DNA of 64,000 bases from Chionis minor (taxonomy: Eukaryota > Chordata > Aves > Charadriiformes > Chionididae). Positions 63,041 through 64,000 of the stretch are shown piece by piece. The stretch lies in NCBI GenBank assembly GCA_013398295.1, contig VZSF01001145.1:520065-584064 (forward strand). The letters run 5' to 3'. A program made the position numbers and the translations under genes. The notes beneath the pieces were generated by a model. That model was not told the DNA's origin. It saw nothing but the letters and a program-made list of their open reading frames with translations, and searched no databases. Position 1 is the first letter of the stretch. Each line of letters begins with the position of its first letter.

Positions 63041-63101
63041 CTCTCGCCGAGTCCGAAAATGCAATTATCCCTGCGAAAAGGAGCGCAAGCTGCAATTCCA
63101 T
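63041..63101 (-). CDS. First coding exon segment: secretory signal peptide, then phase-1 splice donor (gene not identified)
   Basis: Read on the minus strand, the ATG at 63101-63099 opens 20 codons plus one base, starting MELQLALLFAGIIAF and ending SDSAR. It then meets a strong donor (GAG|GTAAGG; GT at 63040-63039). The peptide is a classic signal sequence: a short n-region, a hydrophobic core at about residues 3-15, and a polar end. Cleavage after Ser18 would satisfy the -3/-1 rule (Ser16, Ser18). The start has A at -3 and G at +4, a strong Kozak context. A phase-1 intron straight after a signal peptide is typical of secreted or type I membrane proteins built from phase-1 modules (Ig, EGF, CUB, fibronectin III), but the mature protein is not in this window. 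The frame stays open upstream to the acceptor, so this methionine need not be the true start. I do not recognise the gene. An exon is likely; its function is unknown. Confidence 0.72.
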
Positions 63102-63150
63102 TTTGAAAACCAGATCCCTCTGTATCGTACGGGCTACCGTCCTCTGAGAC
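63102..63150 (-). other. 5' part of the same exon, probably 5' UTR, preceded by a splice acceptor
   Basis: On the minus strand the exon appears to begin at 63150, just after an excellent acceptor. A pyrimidine tract runs over about 63153-63175 (read as CTCTCCTTTTTCTTGCCTCC) and the AG lies at 63152-63151. The 49 bases before the ATG contain no in-frame stop. They could be 5' UTR, as the strong Kozak start suggests, or coding sequence continuing from an upstream exon. With an acceptor here, the transcription start must lie further right, either in 63.2-64.0 kb or beyond the window. The acceptor could also be fortuitous, with transcription starting inside this CpG-rich patch. Confidence 0.55.
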
Positions 63151-63152
63151 CT

Positions 63153-63962
63153 GGAGGCAAGAAAAAGGAGAGCAAAATAATTACTGGGGGGAAAGCACCC
63201 GAACAGCCCACAACTTTGCAGAGTTTTAAAGCCTACTGCGAAGACACAAGAGCAGAAACAGCAAATGAAAGAGCAATGTACTTGTAATTCATTCCTTGGT
63301 GCTCAGCAAGTAAAACTTTGCCCTCCTCTCTGCGTTAGCCTGATATAAATCAGGAACCCACTGAGGCCAGTATGCTCCTCTAAGTTTACAGTTAATGCAT
63401 AATTCTTTGGTATCCTGTACAAAACCAGTCTGGAAGGCAAACAAAACACTAGCGAGTGGCCATAAAGCAAGATTTCAGGTTAACAATTTGCGGAGGAACT
63501 TGGAGAAGGGGGAGGAGGAATGTTACCTCTCCCATCAGCAGCCCAGAAAACTTTGTGTTGCTGCTTCAGTGCCCCTCAGACAGGCTCCGCTCTGGGTACG
63601 CGCCTTCCTCCACTCCGCAACTTCTGTGAGCAGCACTGATTTTCCCTTTCCTCTTCCCTCCCCCCAAGCCCCGCTTGTTCCCGTGGGCTCTAGAGGTGCG
63701 TCCCAGAGCAAAACCGCACTTAATTATCCAGAATCTTGAAGATGCCTTCCCTGTGATACGCAAACCCGGGCTAGATCAGGTTTACATTAATTACACCCTG
63801 TTCTCCGCCTAAAACTCTCACTCTCTAAACACTGCCTGAATTCCTCACCCTTGTAAACTCCCCGGTTTAAACACTCCGTGCCCCCAGGACACACAACAAC
63901 CCGCGTACAGCATCCAGCAAAGCAAATAAGGACGCTTTGCCATTAGCTTCCCAATTTGCGGC
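63153..63962. other. Upstream region of the minus-strand gene, no exon recognised
   Basis: Between the acceptor and the GC-rich end I see no convincing exon. There is a second pyrimidine-rich AG on the minus strand at 63237-63236, a TATA-like word on the plus strand near 63343-63349 (wrong strand for this gene), and a minus-strand TTTAAAA at about 63225. It may be a short intron 1 or proximal upstream DNA. Confidence 0.4.
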
Positions 63963-64000
63963 GGGGAGCGGGTACGGAGGGAGGGAAGGGGGGCGGGCGG
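63963..64000. promoter_or_regulatory. GC-box / G-quadruplex-prone edge of a probable promoter CpG island (cut by the window end)
   Basis: The last 38 bases carry six G-runs of three or more on the plus strand (63963-63966, 63970-63972, 63979-63981, 63983-63985, 63988-63993, 63995-63997). Loops are 1-6 bases, which satisfies the usual G-quadruplex pattern. Two overlapping Sp1-type GGGCGG boxes end the window (63991-63996 and 63995-64000). This lies upstream of the minus-strand exon at 63041-63150 and is a plausible promoter flank. The island itself would extend past the edge. Confidence 0.5.

Larger units (their letters stand above)
62796..63150. promoter_or_regulatory. Small CpG-rich patch around the signal-peptide exon
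   Basis: By hand I count about 30 CpG dinucleotides in roughly 350 bp. The surrounding tens of kilobases are CpG-poor. The patch covers the first coding exon and the start of the following intron, as usual for 5' ends of genes. It may belong to a larger island whose core lies to the right of the window. Confidence 0.6.

Noticed and set aside
62777..63064. 95-codon minus-strand frame overlapping the signal-peptide exon
   Set aside because: It is in another frame, runs across the splice donor and has arginine-rich composition from CpG richness.
63236..63237. Alternative splice acceptor upstream of the exon
   Set aside because: Pyrimidine-rich with CGCAG, but followed by TAG and further from the start codon. 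The acceptor at 63151 is stronger.
63343..63349. TATA-like TATAAAT as the promoter
   Set aside because: It is on the plus strand and has no downstream exon on that strand. The gene here runs on the minus strand.
1..64000. LTR retrotransposon or endogenous retrovirus
   Set aside because: I saw no paired LTRs, primer-binding site, or gag/pol/env-like frames.
1..64000. tRNA, rRNA or snRNA genes
   Set aside because: No intact A/B-box pair with a foldable cloverleaf and no recognisable rRNA or snRNA segment. The tRNA-like words at 23158 belong to a SINE-like relic.

Overview
This looks like about 64 kb of nuclear DNA from a bird or close reptile relative. It is almost entirely non-coding and most likely a very large intron. 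The bird-like signs are CR1 LINE copies ending in the ATTCTRTG octamer (49148-49949, 21541-22772, 33481-33523), low interspersed-repeat density, and scattered old MIR/CORE-SINE-like fragments of the kind shared by amniotes. I recognise no Alu-, L1- or LTR-type sequence. No long open reading frame is credible as a complete gene. The longest (206 codons) is low complexity and runs through a poly(A) tract.

The one convincing coding element is at the right end on the minus strand. An exon at 63041-63150 has a textbook splice acceptor and donor and a start codon in strong Kozak context. It encodes a clean 20-residue secretory signal peptide and leaves in phase 1. It sits in a small CpG-rich patch (about 62796-63150). 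The window ends in a GC-box and G-quadruplex-prone block (63963-64000) that probably marks the start of a promoter CpG island beyond the edge. I could not name the gene. If the exon is real, everything to its left is most simply its downstream intron, with the rest of the gene outside the window at lower coordinates.

Layout. 1-21.5 kb: intron-like sequence with a compound GC-rich hairpin (2181-2226), a near-perfect palindrome (4826-4847), an old MIR fragment plus poly(T) (about 6.23-6.35 kb), an oestrogen-response-element-like palindrome (6666-6680), A/T-rich short repeats (9.86 kb), a poly(A)35 next to a 12-bp inverted repeat (15.04-15.12 kb), and homeodomain-type TAATTA palindromes. 21.5-22.8 kb: a decayed CR1 ORF2 copy with altered catalytic motifs. 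23-34 kb: several ancient SINE fragments, including a young-looking CR1 end beside an old SINE tail (33.48-33.61 kb), and local CpG clusters. 34.7 kb: a composite CA/CAAA microsatellite. 35-49 kb: little of note. 49.15-49.95 kb: the best-preserved CR1 3' end. 50-62.8 kb: intron-like, with A-rich tracts and a possible hAT terminal fragment.

I found no previously undescribed multi-gene system. The observations most worth checking are the signal-peptide exon and its gene, the compound hairpin at 2.2 kb, the poly(A)/inverted-repeat unit at 15 kb, and the ERE-like and homeodomain palindromes as candidate intronic enhancers.
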